A stretch of DNA of 35,652 bases from an uncultured Christensenella sp. (GCA_910579585.1 CAJTVA010000011.1:1-35652); one strand, 5' to 3'. Counted from the stretch's first letter, positions 15,360-22,420 are shown. Notes: generated from the sequence alone by a model not told the origin. Program-made: numbers and translations.

Positions 15360-15391
15360 CGCGTATAAGCGGCGCTTCTCTGCGTTTCAGA
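15360..15391. repeat. Compact form of the paired intergenic sequence
   Basis: CGCGTATAAGCGGCG (15360-15374) and CGCTTCTCTGCGTTTCAGA (15373-15391) match the two ends of the 117-bp element at 13879-13995 with three and two mismatches respectively. The element lies between the era stop and the end of the antisense yqzL-like gene. Confidence 0.4.
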
Positions 15392-15396
15392 TGAAT

Positions 15397-15501
15397 TTAG
15401 TCTTTGCCTTCTAACTGTTTGTAAAGCATATAATAGCTTACGTTGCCCGTTTTTTCGAACATTTTCCAGGCAAGCTCGGCAGCGTCTTTATCTCTTTTCA
15501 T
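15397..15501 (-). CDS. yqzL: YqzL-like microprotein, antisense orientation
   Basis: This 34-residue ORF is preceded at ideal spacing by AAGAGGTG. Its sequence ELAWKMFEKTGNVSYYMLYK resembles Bacillus YqzL (FTWKVFSQTGNIDTYLLFK), which is also encoded between era and recO but in the same direction as them. Function is unknown for the whole family. Here the gene points against its neighbours, ends next to era, and its leader would run through the hairpin-rich gap before recO. The product lacks the acidic C-terminal tail of the Bacillus protein. Its short length alone would not support a call; the motif, position and ribosome binding site together do. Confidence 0.75.
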   Translation of the reverse strand: MKRDKDAAELAWKMFEKTGNVSYYMLYKQLEGKD

Positions 15502-15520
15502 AGTACACCTCTTAAAAACA

Positions 15521-15850
15521 GTGTGCGCCTAAAATCAAAAAATATTTATGGGATTAACGGCGCAAGCAAAAACCGCGTTTTTTGCTTAGCGCACACAATT
15601 TGTCGCTTTGCGACCTCGGCGCGGGTGAAGTGCCGCAATTATATATCTGTGTGCCGTAACAAATTGCGGCACGAGGGGCGAGGACGAAATTCTCAAAACA
15701 GCACAGTGTGCTGTTTTGTCGTCCGAGATGAGCGCTGCGCATTATACGCGCAGTCGCGGTGCCCGAAAACGGCGTTTTCATTGCGCCGTTTGAGAGAGCA
15801 GCCCCTAAAAATCACGACAAATCGCAGGCGCTTAAATAGCCGAGATTTGT
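15521..15850. other. Hairpin-rich intergenic region between yqzL-like gene and recO
   Basis: At least eight inverted repeats occur in 330 bp. They are 15521-15532/15586-15596, 15564-15572/15579-15587, 15602-15606/15610-15614 and 15630-15640/15662-15672 (11 bp perfect). The others are 15682-15687/15719-15724, enclosing a 12-bp stem at 15694-15705/15707-15718, then 15735-15740/15748-15753, 15767-15774/15784-15791 and 15817-15823/15844-15850. No convincing protein is encoded; a 116-codon frame across it is unlike any family and has no ribosome binding site. It may be a structured RNA, a palindromic repeat element or a long leader of recO or yqzL. The strand is undetermined. Confidence 0.5.
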
Positions 15851-15863
15851 GTGAGGTGTTTTT

Positions 15864-16583
15864 ATGGAATTAAAAACGAACGCGCTTATGCTTCGCGCGG
15901 TTGACTATAACGAAAACGATAAAATTCTGACTTTGCTTTCCCCTGATTACGGCAAAATTTCGGCGGGGATAAAGGGCGTAAAAAAGCCAAACGCAAAATT
16001 GAAGTTTGCCGCCCAGCCGTTCTGCTTTGCGGAATATATACTTGCAAAGCGCGGCGACAAATACACCGTAATCAACTGTTCGGAGTGCGAAAGTTTTTAC
16101 GATTTGCGCACAGACATAAACAAATTTTACGCGGCAAACGCGGCGGTGGAGGCGGCTAACGCTTTGACCTACGAGGGGGACGAATGCGCCGAAATTTTTT
16201 CGGAGTGCGTGAAAACGTTGTCGGCAATGTGTGCGGGCGAAGAAAGGTTTCCGCTTATAAAATTTCTTGTATTCGCTTTAAGAAAGTCGGGTTACGGCAT
16301 AGCCCTCGACAATTGCGCGGAGTGCGGGGCGGAACTCGTTAAAAAAGAAAAATTGCGTTTCGATATGGACGCAGGCGCGTTTACCTGCTTCGAATGCGGT
16401 AAAGGCATAGGTGCAAGTCAAGTGACCTACAACGTTTTAAGAAAGCTTGACGGCAAGCCTTACGAAGAGGACTTTATCACCGCCGACGGCGAAAAGCGCG
16501 CGTTGCGGCTTTTAAGGGAATACTTTTCTTACAAGACAGACAGCCAACTTAAAAGTTTATCGGAATATATCAGACTGATTTAA
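15864..16583 (+). CDS. recO: DNA repair protein RecO
   Basis: This 239-residue RecO acts in RecFOR recombinational repair, annealing single strands and loading RecA. The N-terminal OB-fold shows NALMLRAVDYNENDKILTLL and SAGIKGVKKPNAK. The C-terminal part has four zinc-ligand cysteines in two pairs, CAECG and CFECG. It follows era and yqzL as in Bacillus. The ATG is preceded by GAGGTG (15852-15857). A hairpin cluster of about 330 bp precedes it, and the last stem ends two bases before the ribosome binding site. Confidence 0.92.
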   Translation: MELKTNALMLRAVDYNENDKILTLLSPDYGKISAGIKGVKKPNAKLKFAAQPFCFAEYILAKRGDKYTVINCSECESFYDLRTDINKFYAANAAVEAANALTYEGDECAEIFSECVKTLSAMCAGEERFPLIKFLVFALRKSGYGIALDNCAECGAELVKKEKLRFDMDAGAFTCFECGKGIGASQVTYNVLRKLDGKPYEEDFITADGEKRALRLLREYFSYKTDSQLKSLSEYIRLI

Positions 16584-16591
16584 CATTAATT

Positions 16592-16625
16592 AAGCCCTCC
16601 CCCTTAAACCTAAGGGGGAGGGCTT
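16592..16625 (+). terminator. recO terminator
   Basis: A 15-bp perfect stem (16592-16606 and 16611-16625) with a 4-base loop is followed by TGTTAAGG. The convergent minus-strand gene ends at 16634, so it may serve both strands. Confidence 0.88.
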
Positions 16626-16633
16626 TGTTAAGG

Positions 16634-16903
16634 TTAAGGAATATCATTTTCAAAATTATTTTTCAATATAATAATCAATTCATTCAAGCTTTCCGCTAAT
16701 TTTTCAAGTTTTCTTAATTTCGTTTGCTTGTTTGCGTTTCGTTCGCGGTTAGACTTCCAATTTTCGCAACTGTCGTTAATATTAACGATACAGTGTTTTT
16801 GTCTGCATTCTCCGTGTGATTTTTTATAAAAGGAATATTCTCCTTTTACATAGTATCCGTCGTAGTAAGAACATAAAAAACAATATTTGCAATTTGCCGC
16901 CAT
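16634..16903 (-). CDS. Small Cys-rich protein with C-terminal coiled coil
   Basis: The protein has 89 residues and an unknown function. Cysteines 5, 8, 11, 33, 38 and 46 include a CxxC pair, GEC and a CENW motif. The C-terminal 35 residues (KLRKLEKLAESLNELIIILK) should form a coiled coil. Its length, CxxC...GxC...CxxW order and helical tail match the protein at 34155-34424, so the two are probable paralogues. The cysteines suggest zinc or iron-sulfur binding. The gene is AT-rich compared with its neighbours, suggesting acquisition. GAGAGG (16910-16915) precedes the ATG. No XRE regulator lies beside this copy. Confidence 0.7.
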   Translation of the reverse strand: MAANCKYCFLCSYYDGYYVKGEYSFYKKSHGECRQKHCIVNINDSCENWKSNRERNANKQTKLRKLEKLAESLNELIIILKNNFENDIP

Positions 16904-17039
16904 AAATTCCTCTCTTTCAATATTTATTCAAGTTTATCATACGTTTATCGAAAAACGGGAAAATGTAGAAAATTCTATGATATTATAGCTCGCGCAAAAC
17001 ACAAAAAGTTTATTTCAGGAAAATTACTAACAAATAAAA

Positions 17040-17064
17040 GCGGCGGCGCAATTTGCGCCGCCGC
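17040..17064. terminator. Strong hairpin upstream of ppdK
   Basis: A 12-bp GC stem (17040-17051 and 17053-17064) is followed by ATATTTTATTTTT on the plus strand and CTTTTATTTG on the minus strand. No gene end lies close by on the plus strand. It probably insulates ppdK from upstream transcription, because the ppdK promoter lies after it. Confidence 0.75.
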
Positions 17065-17097
17065 ATATTTTATTTTTCACAAAATCGGGCTAAACGC

Positions 17098-17126
17098 TTG
17101 ATTAATCGATATTTTTATATTAGAAT
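17098..17126 (+). promoter_or_regulatory. SigA-type promoter of ppdK
   Basis: TTGATT (17098-17103) and TAGAAT (17121-17126) are 17 bases apart. The start codon is 42 bases after the -10 box, preceded by GGAGGAA. Confidence 0.65.
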
Positions 17127-17168
17127 TAATTAGATAAATAAAAATCAATTTCTTGGAGGAATATTTAA

Positions 17169-19817
17169 ATGGCAAAGAAGTATTGTTATCTCTTCACAGA
17201 AGGAGATGCAAGTATGCGTGAACTGTTGGGCGGCAAAGGCGCAAACCTTGCCGAAATGACCAAAATCGGTCTTCCCGTGCCCCAGGGCTTCACTATCTCG
17301 ACCGAGGCGTGTACTCAGTACTACGAGGACGGCAGGAAAATCAACGACGATATTCAGCACGAAATTATGTCCTATATCGACAAGATGGAAAAAGTCTGCG
17401 GCAAGAAGTTCGGCGATAAGGAAAACCCCTTGCTCGTTTCCGTACGTTCGGGCGCAAGAGCTTCTATGCCCGGTATGATGGATACCATTTTAAACCTCGG
17501 CTTGAACGAAGAAGTCGTAAACACCATTGCGGTTAAATCGGGCAACCCCCGCTGGGCTTGGGACTGCTATCGCCGTTTTATCCAGATGTTCTCGGACGTC
17601 GTTATGGAAGTAGGCAAAAAGTACTTCGAAAAACTCATCGACGAAATGAAAGAGAAAAAGGGAGTAACCCAGGACGTAGAGCTTGACGCCAACGACCTTA
17701 AAGAGCTTGCTTACCAGTTCAAGGCAGAGTACAAACAGCAGCTCGGCAAAGACTTCCCCGACGACCCCAAGGAACAGCTTTTCGAAGCGGTTAAAGCCGT
17801 ATTCCGTTCGTGGGACAACCCCCGCGCAAACATCTACCGTATGGACCACGACATTCCTTACAGCTGGGGTACCGCGGTAAACGTTCAGATGATGGCTTTC
17901 GGCAATATGGGCGACAACTGCGGCACGGGCGTTGCCTTCACGCGTAACCCCGCAACGGGCGAGAAAGGGCTTATGGGCGAGTTCCTTACCAACGCTCAGG
18001 GCGAGGACGTCGTTGCAGGCGTTCGTACCCCTATGCCTATCGAGAAGATGGCGGAAGTTTTCCCCGACGTTTACAAACAGTTCCTTAAAGTTTGCGAAAT
18101 TCTCGAAGACCACTACCGCGATATGCAGGATATGGAATTCACCGTCGAGAACGAAAAACTTTATATGTTGCAGACCCGTAACGGTAAGCGTACCGCCGCG
18201 GCTGCTATCAAAATCGCTTGCGATTTAATCGACGAAAAAATGATTACCGAAGAGCAGGCTTTAATGCAGATTGACGCAAAGTCGCTCGATATGCTTTTAC
18301 ACCCGCAATTCGACCCCGAAGCTTTGAAAGAAGCCGATAAAAACAACGTTGTCGGCAAGGGTATTGCGGCTTCCCCCGGCGCGGCGGCAGGTTCTATCGT
18401 TTTCACCGCAGAGGACGCGGTTATCGAAGGAAAGAAGGGCAAGAAGGTCGTTCTCGTCCGTCTTGAAACTTCCCCCGAAGATATCGAAGGTATGAAGTAT
18501 TCGCAGGGTATTTTGACCGTACGCGGCGGACAGACTTCGCACGCGGCAGTCGTTGCGCGCGGTATGGGAACTTGCTGTGTTTCCGGTTGCGGCGACATCA
18601 AAATGGACGAAGAAAACAAGTGCTTTACGCTTGCGGGCAAAGTTTACCGCGAGGGCGACGGAATTTCCCTCGACGGCTCTACGGGCAACATTTACGATTG
18701 CCTTATCCCCACCGTTCCCGCAGACCCCGGTTCGGGCTACTTCGGCAGAATTATGGAGCTTGCGGACAAGTATAAATCGCTTGGCGTAAGGACCAACGCC
18801 GACACCCCTGCGGACGCAAAGCAGGCGGCTTCGTTCGGTGCGCAGGGTATCGGTTTGTGCCGTACCGAGCATATGTTCTTCGACCCCGCAAGAATAGGCG
18901 CTTTCCGCGAAATGATTTGCTCGGACACGGTTGAAGAGAGGGAAGCGGCGCTCGCTAAAATCGAGCCTATGCAGCAGGCGGACTTCGAGGGCTTGATGGA
19001 AGCTTTGGAAGGTCAGCCCGTAACTATCCGTTTCCTTGACCCGCCCCTTCACGAGTTCGTGCCTACGGACGAAGAGGACATCAAGGCGCTTGCAAAGGCG
19101 CAGGGCAAGACGGTTGCGCAGATTAAGCAGATTATTTCCGACCTGCACGAGTTCAACCCGATGATGGGACACCGCGGTTGCCGCCTTACGGTAACGTATC
19201 CCGAAATCGCCGTTATGCAGACGAATGCTGTAATCAAAGCGGCTATCAACGTTCAGAAACGTCATAAGAAGTGGAAAGTCGTTCCCGAAATTATGATTCC
19301 TTTGACGGGCGAGGTTAAAGAGCTTAAATACGTTAAGGACGTCGTCGTAAAGACTGCGGACGCGCTTATCAAAGCTTCCGGCGTTAAACTTAAATACGAA
19401 GTCGGCACCATGATTGAAATTCCCCGTGCGGCGCTTACTGCGGACGACATAGCAAAGGAAGCGGACTTCTTCTGCTTCGGTACCAACGACTTAACGCAGA
19501 TGACTTTCGGCTTCTCGCGTGACGACGCAGGCAAATTCCTGCCCTCGTACTACGCTAACAAGATTTACGAAAGCGACCCGTTCAGCCGCCTAGATACGGT
19601 TGGCGTCGGCAAGCTTATGGAAACAGCGGTTAAGCTCGGCAAAAAGGGCAACAAGAAGCTTCACGTCGGCATCTGCGGCGAACACGGCGGCGACCCCTCG
19701 TCAATCGAGTTCTGCCACAAAATCGGCTTGAACTACGTTTCCTGCTCGCCTTACCGCGTGCCCATTGCAAGACTTGCGGCAGCACAGGCGAATATCAAAA
19801 ATCCGAGAAAGAAATAA
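17169..19817 (+). CDS. ppdK: Pyruvate, phosphate dikinase
   Basis: PPDK interconverts ATP, phosphate and pyruvate with AMP, PPi and PEP; in anaerobes it serves glycolysis or gluconeogenesis in the cytosol. The 882-residue length is that of the family. The N-terminal ATP-grasp domain begins with GGKGANLAEM. The phosphohistidine swivel shows GGQTSHAAVVARGMGT, with the catalytic His at 458. The C-terminal TIM barrel has GLCRTEHMFF and the catalytic cysteine in GICGEHGGDP. It has its own promoter and a GGAGGAA ribosome binding site. Its last 24 bases of conserved end sequence recur 865 bp downstream. Confidence 0.97.
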   Translation: MAKKYCYLFTEGDASMRELLGGKGANLAEMTKIGLPVPQGFTISTEACTQYYEDGRKINDDIQHEIMSYIDKMEKVCGKKFGDKENPLLVSVRSGARASMPGMMDTILNLGLNEEVVNTIAVKSGNPRWAWDCYRRFIQMFSDVVMEVGKKYFEKLIDEMKEKKGVTQDVELDANDLKELAYQFKAEYKQQLGKDFPDDPKEQLFEAVKAVFRSWDNPRANIYRMDHDIPYSWGTAVNVQMMAFGNMGDNCGTGVAFTRNPATGEKGLMGEFLTNAQGEDVVAGVRTPMPIEKMAEVFPDVYKQFLKVCEILEDHYRDMQDMEFTVENEKLYMLQTRNGKRTAAAAIKIACDLIDEKMITEEQALMQIDAKSLDMLLHPQFDPEALKEADKNNVVGKGIAASPGAAAGSIVFTAEDAVIEGKKGKKVVLVRLETSPEDIEGMKYSQGILTVRGGQTSHAAVVARGMGTCCVSGCGDIKMDEENKCFTLAGKVYREGDGISLDGSTGNIYDCLIPTVPADPGSGYFGRIMELADKYKSLGVRTNADTPADAKQAASFGAQGIGLCRTEHMFFDPARIGAFREMICSDTVEEREAALAKIEPMQQADFEGLMEALEGQPVTIRFLDPPLHEFVPTDEEDIKALAKAQGKTVAQIKQIISDLHEFNPMMGHRGCRLTVTYPEIAVMQTNAVIKAAINVQKRHKKWKVVPEIMIPLTGEVKELKYVKDVVVKTADALIKASGVKLKYEVGTMIEIPRAALTADDIAKEADFFCFGTNDLTQMTFGFSRDDAGKFLPSYYANKIYESDPFSRLDTVGVGKLMETAVKLGKKGNKKLHVGICGEHGGDPSSIEFCHKIGLNYVSCSPYRVPIARLAAAQANIKNPRKK
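19788..19811 (+). repeat. ppdK 3'-end direct repeat, left copy
   Basis: This 24-bp stretch within the last codons of ppdK recurs at 20653-20676 with one mismatch. Together the two copies bracket 841 bp carrying an AT-rich foreign-looking gene. Confidence 0.75.
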
Positions 19818-19835
19818 TATCGTAAAATAAAATTT

Positions 19836-19864
19836 AAGGCTTATTCCGTAAAGGGGTAAGCCTT
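19836..19864 (+). terminator. Terminator after ppdK
   Basis: AAGGCTTA (19836-19843) pairs with TAAGCCTT (19857-19864), with further CC/GG pairing inside, followed by ATTTTATAC. It lies 19 bases past the ppdK stop. Confidence 0.7.
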
Positions 19865-19917
19865 ATTTTATACTCAAATTCTTATAAAAAGAGTAAAAAC
19901 CGCTTTCGAAACAGCTC

Positions 19918-20015
19918 TTTCCACCCAAGTTGAACACTTTTTTCTCGCTCATATGGGGCTGCAAGACCTGCGATAGGCGCGATTGTTTCCACATAAGTTA
20001 ACACTTGATTATCGC
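19918..20015. repeat. Pair of diverged direct repeats, possible transposon-end scar
   Basis: TTTCCAC-nn-AAGTT-(G)-AACACTT-nn-TT-n-TCGC occurs at 19918-19948 and again at 19986-20015, 68 bp apart. Nothing else is seen in the gap 19870-20083. Multiple near-identical subterminal repeats are typical of IS21-family ends, but no transposase remains, so this is only a suggestion. Confidence 0.4.
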
Positions 20016-20083
20016 CCTATTTAATACTACATCACACCCCTGTGCAGCTATGGTAGCAATATATATTGTGAACGAGTAAGTCA

Positions 20084-20112
20084 TTGACTTTTATATTTGT
20101 TTGTGATAAAAT
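20084..20112 (+). promoter_or_regulatory. SigA-type promoter of the AT-rich gene at 20152
   Basis: TTGACT (20084-20089) and TAAAAT (20107-20112) lie 17 bases apart. The -10 context GTGATAAAATAAA is nearly the same as in the pectate lyase promoter at 27789-27817. Confidence 0.75.
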
Positions 20113-20151
20113 AAAGCATCAAAAAAAATAATAGGTATGTATGTGATTTAA

Positions 20152-20592
20152 GTGTCTGAAAAAATTTCTTTCAAAATAATCGACGGTCAAATCGCAGTTG
20201 GTGAAGTGCCGAATTACAGAGGAGTTGTAGGAATATTTATAAATGACTGCGAGCTTTTGGATATAGTTGCCGATTTGGAAAAGGAGAAATGGGAAGAGCC
20301 GATGGATTACATTCACCAAACGGCTAAAGAATTATATAATAATCTTACGCATGATATTACGGATTGGCAAAAGAAAAACGGTGTTGAAATTTTGTGCTGT
20401 ACTTGTGGGGTAGTTGAATGCAGTTCGCCGACCGTATTTATTGAAAAAGACGAGCATTATGTTTATTGGAAGGCTTTATGGCATAACCAAATTGATTACC
20501 ATATCCCGCTCAAATATGTTTTTAATAGAAAGCAGTACGAGCAAGCATTGGAAGAATTGAAAAAATTTGCAGAAGATAAAAGCATTTATTAG
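20152..20592 (+). CDS. Unknown protein with CCTCG-x4-C motif
   Basis: I do not recognise a named family. The 146 residues are acidic, lack signal or membrane segments and contain CCTCGVVECSS near 84-94. A CxCGxxxC-like cluster of this kind is seen in small proteins of unknown role in mobile or immunity contexts (from memory, unverified). The start is GTG at 20152 with no close Shine-Dalgarno sequence; AGG at 20133 is too far. Coding is supported by length, a strong promoter and protein-like composition. AT-rich codon use and the flanking ppdK repeats point to acquisition. Confidence 0.65.
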   Translation: MSEKISFKIIDGQIAVGEVPNYRGVVGIFINDCELLDIVADLEKEKWEEPMDYIHQTAKELYNNLTHDITDWQKKNGVEILCCTCGVVECSSPTVFIEKDEHYVYWKALWHNQIDYHIPLKYVFNRKQYEQALEELKKFAEDKSIY

Positions 20593-20643
20593 TGAACATT
20601 ATTTGTGGAGATGTAAAAGCACATTGCCTCTCGTAGTAACACG

Positions 20644-20679
20644 GTGGTACAAGCGAATATCAAAAACCCGAGAAAGTAA
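20644..20679 (+). pseudogene. Fossil ppdK C-terminus (right copy of the direct repeat)
   Basis: In frame this reads VVQANIKNPRK then TAA, against AAQANIKNPRKK and stop at the true ppdK end. The last 24 matching bases (20653-20676) differ at one position. It marks either the right border of an insertion at the ppdK 3' end or the remnant of a duplicated ppdK. Confidence 0.7.
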
Positions 20680-20691
20680 TTTAAAAAAAGT

Positions 20692-20720
20692 AATTGCCCG
20701 AAGCTTGGCTTCGGGCAATT
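20692..20720. terminator. Hairpin between ppdK remnant and carbonic anhydrase
   Basis: A 13-bp perfect stem (20692-20704 and 20708-20720) has a 3-base loop. A T-tract follows only on the minus strand (ACTTTTTTTAAA), although no minus-strand gene ends here. On the plus strand it may be the original ppdK terminator. Confidence 0.6.
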
Positions 20721-20739
20721 AAATATTGAGGAGTAATTT

Positions 20740-21291
20740 ATGCAACCTGAAAATATGTCTGCGGAAGGCGCTTTGGAGCGTTTGAAAGCGGGCAATTCGG
20801 CTTACCTTAACGCGAGGACGGGTACGGGCGACGTGTCCCCCGAAAAGCGGCTATTTACCAGTAAAAACGGGCAAAAGCCGTATGCGGTGATTGTAGCGTG
20901 CTCGGATTCCAGGGTTATTCCCGAATATATTTTTTCGGCGGATATCGGCGAACTGTTCGTTATACGCGTTGCCGGCAACGTGATTGATAACCACCAGCTG
21001 GGCAGTATCGAGTACGCGACGGAACATCTCGGCTGTAAGCTCGCCGTTGTGCTAGGGCATACGCAGTGCGGCGCGGTCGGCGCGTGTTTGAAGCAAAACG
21101 GCGGATTCGTAAGATTTATTACCGACGAAATCAGACGTGCCGTCGGCGACGAAACGGACGCGGTTAAAGCGAGCATACTCAACGTAAAGCAGAGCGTTGC
21201 TAAAATACGCAAGCTGATAAACGGCGACGGCTTACAGGTTGCGGGCGCGCTATATTGCACCGAAAGCGGCAAGGTAGACTTCGATTTATAA
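20740..21291 (+). CDS. Beta-class carbonic anhydrase
   Basis: Beta carbonic anhydrases interconvert CO2 and bicarbonate with a zinc centre. The ligands are visible: C54 and D56 in ACSDSR, and H107 and C110 in GHTQCGA. NVIDNHQLGSIEYA is the usual conserved block. The 183-residue length is normal for the short bacterial clade. GAGGAG precedes the ATG at good spacing. It stands alone, between the ppdK end repeat and an AT-rich island. It may supply bicarbonate for carboxylations linked to PEP/pyruvate metabolism, which is inference. Confidence 0.93.
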   Translation: MQPENMSAEGALERLKAGNSAYLNARTGTGDVSPEKRLFTSKNGQKPYAVIVACSDSRVIPEYIFSADIGELFVIRVAGNVIDNHQLGSIEYATEHLGCKLAVVLGHTQCGAVGACLKQNGGFVRFITDEIRRAVGDETDAVKASILNVKQSVAKIRKLINGDGLQVAGALYCTESGKVDFDL

Positions 21292-21300
21292 ATAAGGGAA

Positions 21301-21320
21301 ACGCCCGCGCGGGCGTTTTC
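21301..21320 (+). terminator. Carbonic anhydrase terminator
   Basis: ACGCCC and GGGCGT pair around GCGC (21301-21316), followed by TTTTCTT, 9 bases after the stop. Confidence 0.8.
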
Positions 21321-21512
21321 TTAATAATTCATTTGATGCCAAAAAAAGTACGCGTATATCCTCAAGTATCACAATTATGTAAAGGCTCAATTGAAAAGTA
21401 TTAATGGAATTTGAGCCTGTGGCGCGGGTAGATTTAAAACAGAGCTTTGTGGAGGGGGGGGTGGAATCAAGATAAAGTGAAGTATAAGCATGGAAATTGT
21501 GAGCTGTGGCAG

Positions 21513-21565
21513 GAAAAGTAAAACATTCCTCCCTCGAAAGCCGAGTGGGGAATATTTTACTTTTC
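21513..21565. repeat. Long imperfect palindrome
   Basis: Two 24-base arms (21513-21536 and 21542-21565) pair at 21 of 24 positions around AAAGC. It lies just past the stop of a broken minus-strand gene and may be its terminator, since on that strand the exit is rich in T. The rest of 21321-21512 holds a run of eight G (21454-21461) and no convincing gene. Confidence 0.6.
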
Positions 21566-21573
21566 TAAATAAG

Positions 21574-22026
21574 TTACTTCGTGTGATATTGGAAACCCTT
21601 AGTCGTTTCGCCATCATAGTTTATTTCAATACTTCCATCATCAAAAAATTTTAATTTTATGTGGTTGATAATGTATCCGTTAATTGTATCTTTATAATAT
21701 CTAGCAGTAAATTCGGGAGAACTGAGGTCTTCACGAAAGTATGTATCATAATAATCAGTTTTACCAACTAAATCATCTGATTTAGCTTTAAATTCAACTC
21801 TGTCACTATATATATCGGTATTTTTAAAGATAAAGATAATACCTCATTGAATTCTCTTTCATAATCTTTTTTAGTAATTTCCTCGTTGCGGAAATTATAA
21901 AATACATCATATGATTTGGCAAGAAGTTTTGAAAAATTTTGCTAATGCTCATACCGAACTGCGTTGAAGTAAGAAAATTCTGGTTTATTTTGTTTGAATT
22001 TCTTTTTTGGGGCTACATATAATAAT
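21574..22026 (-). pseudogene. Broken gene of unknown function (in-frame stop and frameshift)
   Basis: Reading the minus strand from about 22026, a frame with protein-like composition runs KKKFKQNKPEFSYFNAVRY, EH, then a TAG at 21944-21942. It continues in the same frame with QNFSKLLAKSYDVFYNF and KKDYEREFNEVLSLSLK. A frameshift near the A-tract at 21820-21829 moves it into a second frame (NTDIYSDRVEFKAKSDDL onward) that ends FDDGSIEINYDGETTKGFQ and YHTK with TAA at 21576-21574. No start or ribosome binding site is clear. The joined product would be about 150 residues. I do not recognise it. Confidence 0.6.
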
Positions 22027-22216
22027 TAAAGAGGGTAAATTAACAATATGGTAAAAAGTTAATAAATTTGTTAAAATAGTCTAAATTCGCTATTTTTCGA
22101 CAAAGTTTTTATAAAAACTACTTTACTTTTTATTACAATTTGTTGTAAACTTATAGTAAGTTATTAATTTTAAAGCGTTGTTAATGTAGCACAATACAAA
22201 AGATTTAAAAAAGAAG

Positions 22217-22420
22217 ATGATAGATATGACTAAACAAGCAATAGTAGAAAAAAACCTTTATGTGGATTACAAGCCTATGTCTGCAGTAACTAATGCTACA
22301 CGGGCAGAAAATAGAAAACGTACGGTTATTGGTAGTATTAGATATGGCTCAGGGCAGTATTTGACCGATAAAGAGAAACAACGTTTAATCCGCAAGGCTT
22401 GGAGAAAAAGATTAAAATAA
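22217..22420 (+). CDS. Small basic protein, unknown
   Basis: This 67-residue, strongly basic, AT-rich ORF has a lysine/arginine-rich end (KEKQRLIRKAWRKRLK) that could bind nucleic acid. Starts at 22217 and 22226 are both possible; the first has only a weak AAGAAG upstream. A TTACAA-tttg-TTGTAA dyad lies 69 bases upstream (22133-22148), but I found no clean promoter. It precedes another AT-rich unknown gene by 40 bases, so the two may form a small acquired unit. The upstream gap 22027-22216 holds nothing else I can name. Confidence 0.5.
   Translation: MIDMTKQAIVEKNLYVDYKPMSAVTNATRAENRKRTVIGSIRYGSGQYLTDKEKQRLIRKAWRKRLK

Noticed and set aside
15523..15873. Plus-strand frame of 116 codons before recO
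   Set aside because: It reads through eight hairpins, has no ribosome binding site and overlaps the recO start; the open frame looks accidental.
17040..17168. Riboswitch or attenuator before ppdK
   Set aside because: Only one hairpin is present and it lies upstream of the likely promoter; no aptamer-like or T-box features are visible.
18297..19265. Long minus-strand frame (322 codons) opposite ppdK
   Set aside because: It lies wholly antisense to a certain gene, has no family resemblance and is explained by the codon bias of ppdK.
21387..21617. Minus-strand frame of 76 codons with a proline run
   Set aside because: The proline run is the G8 tract and the rest overlaps a palindrome and the end of the broken gene in another frame.
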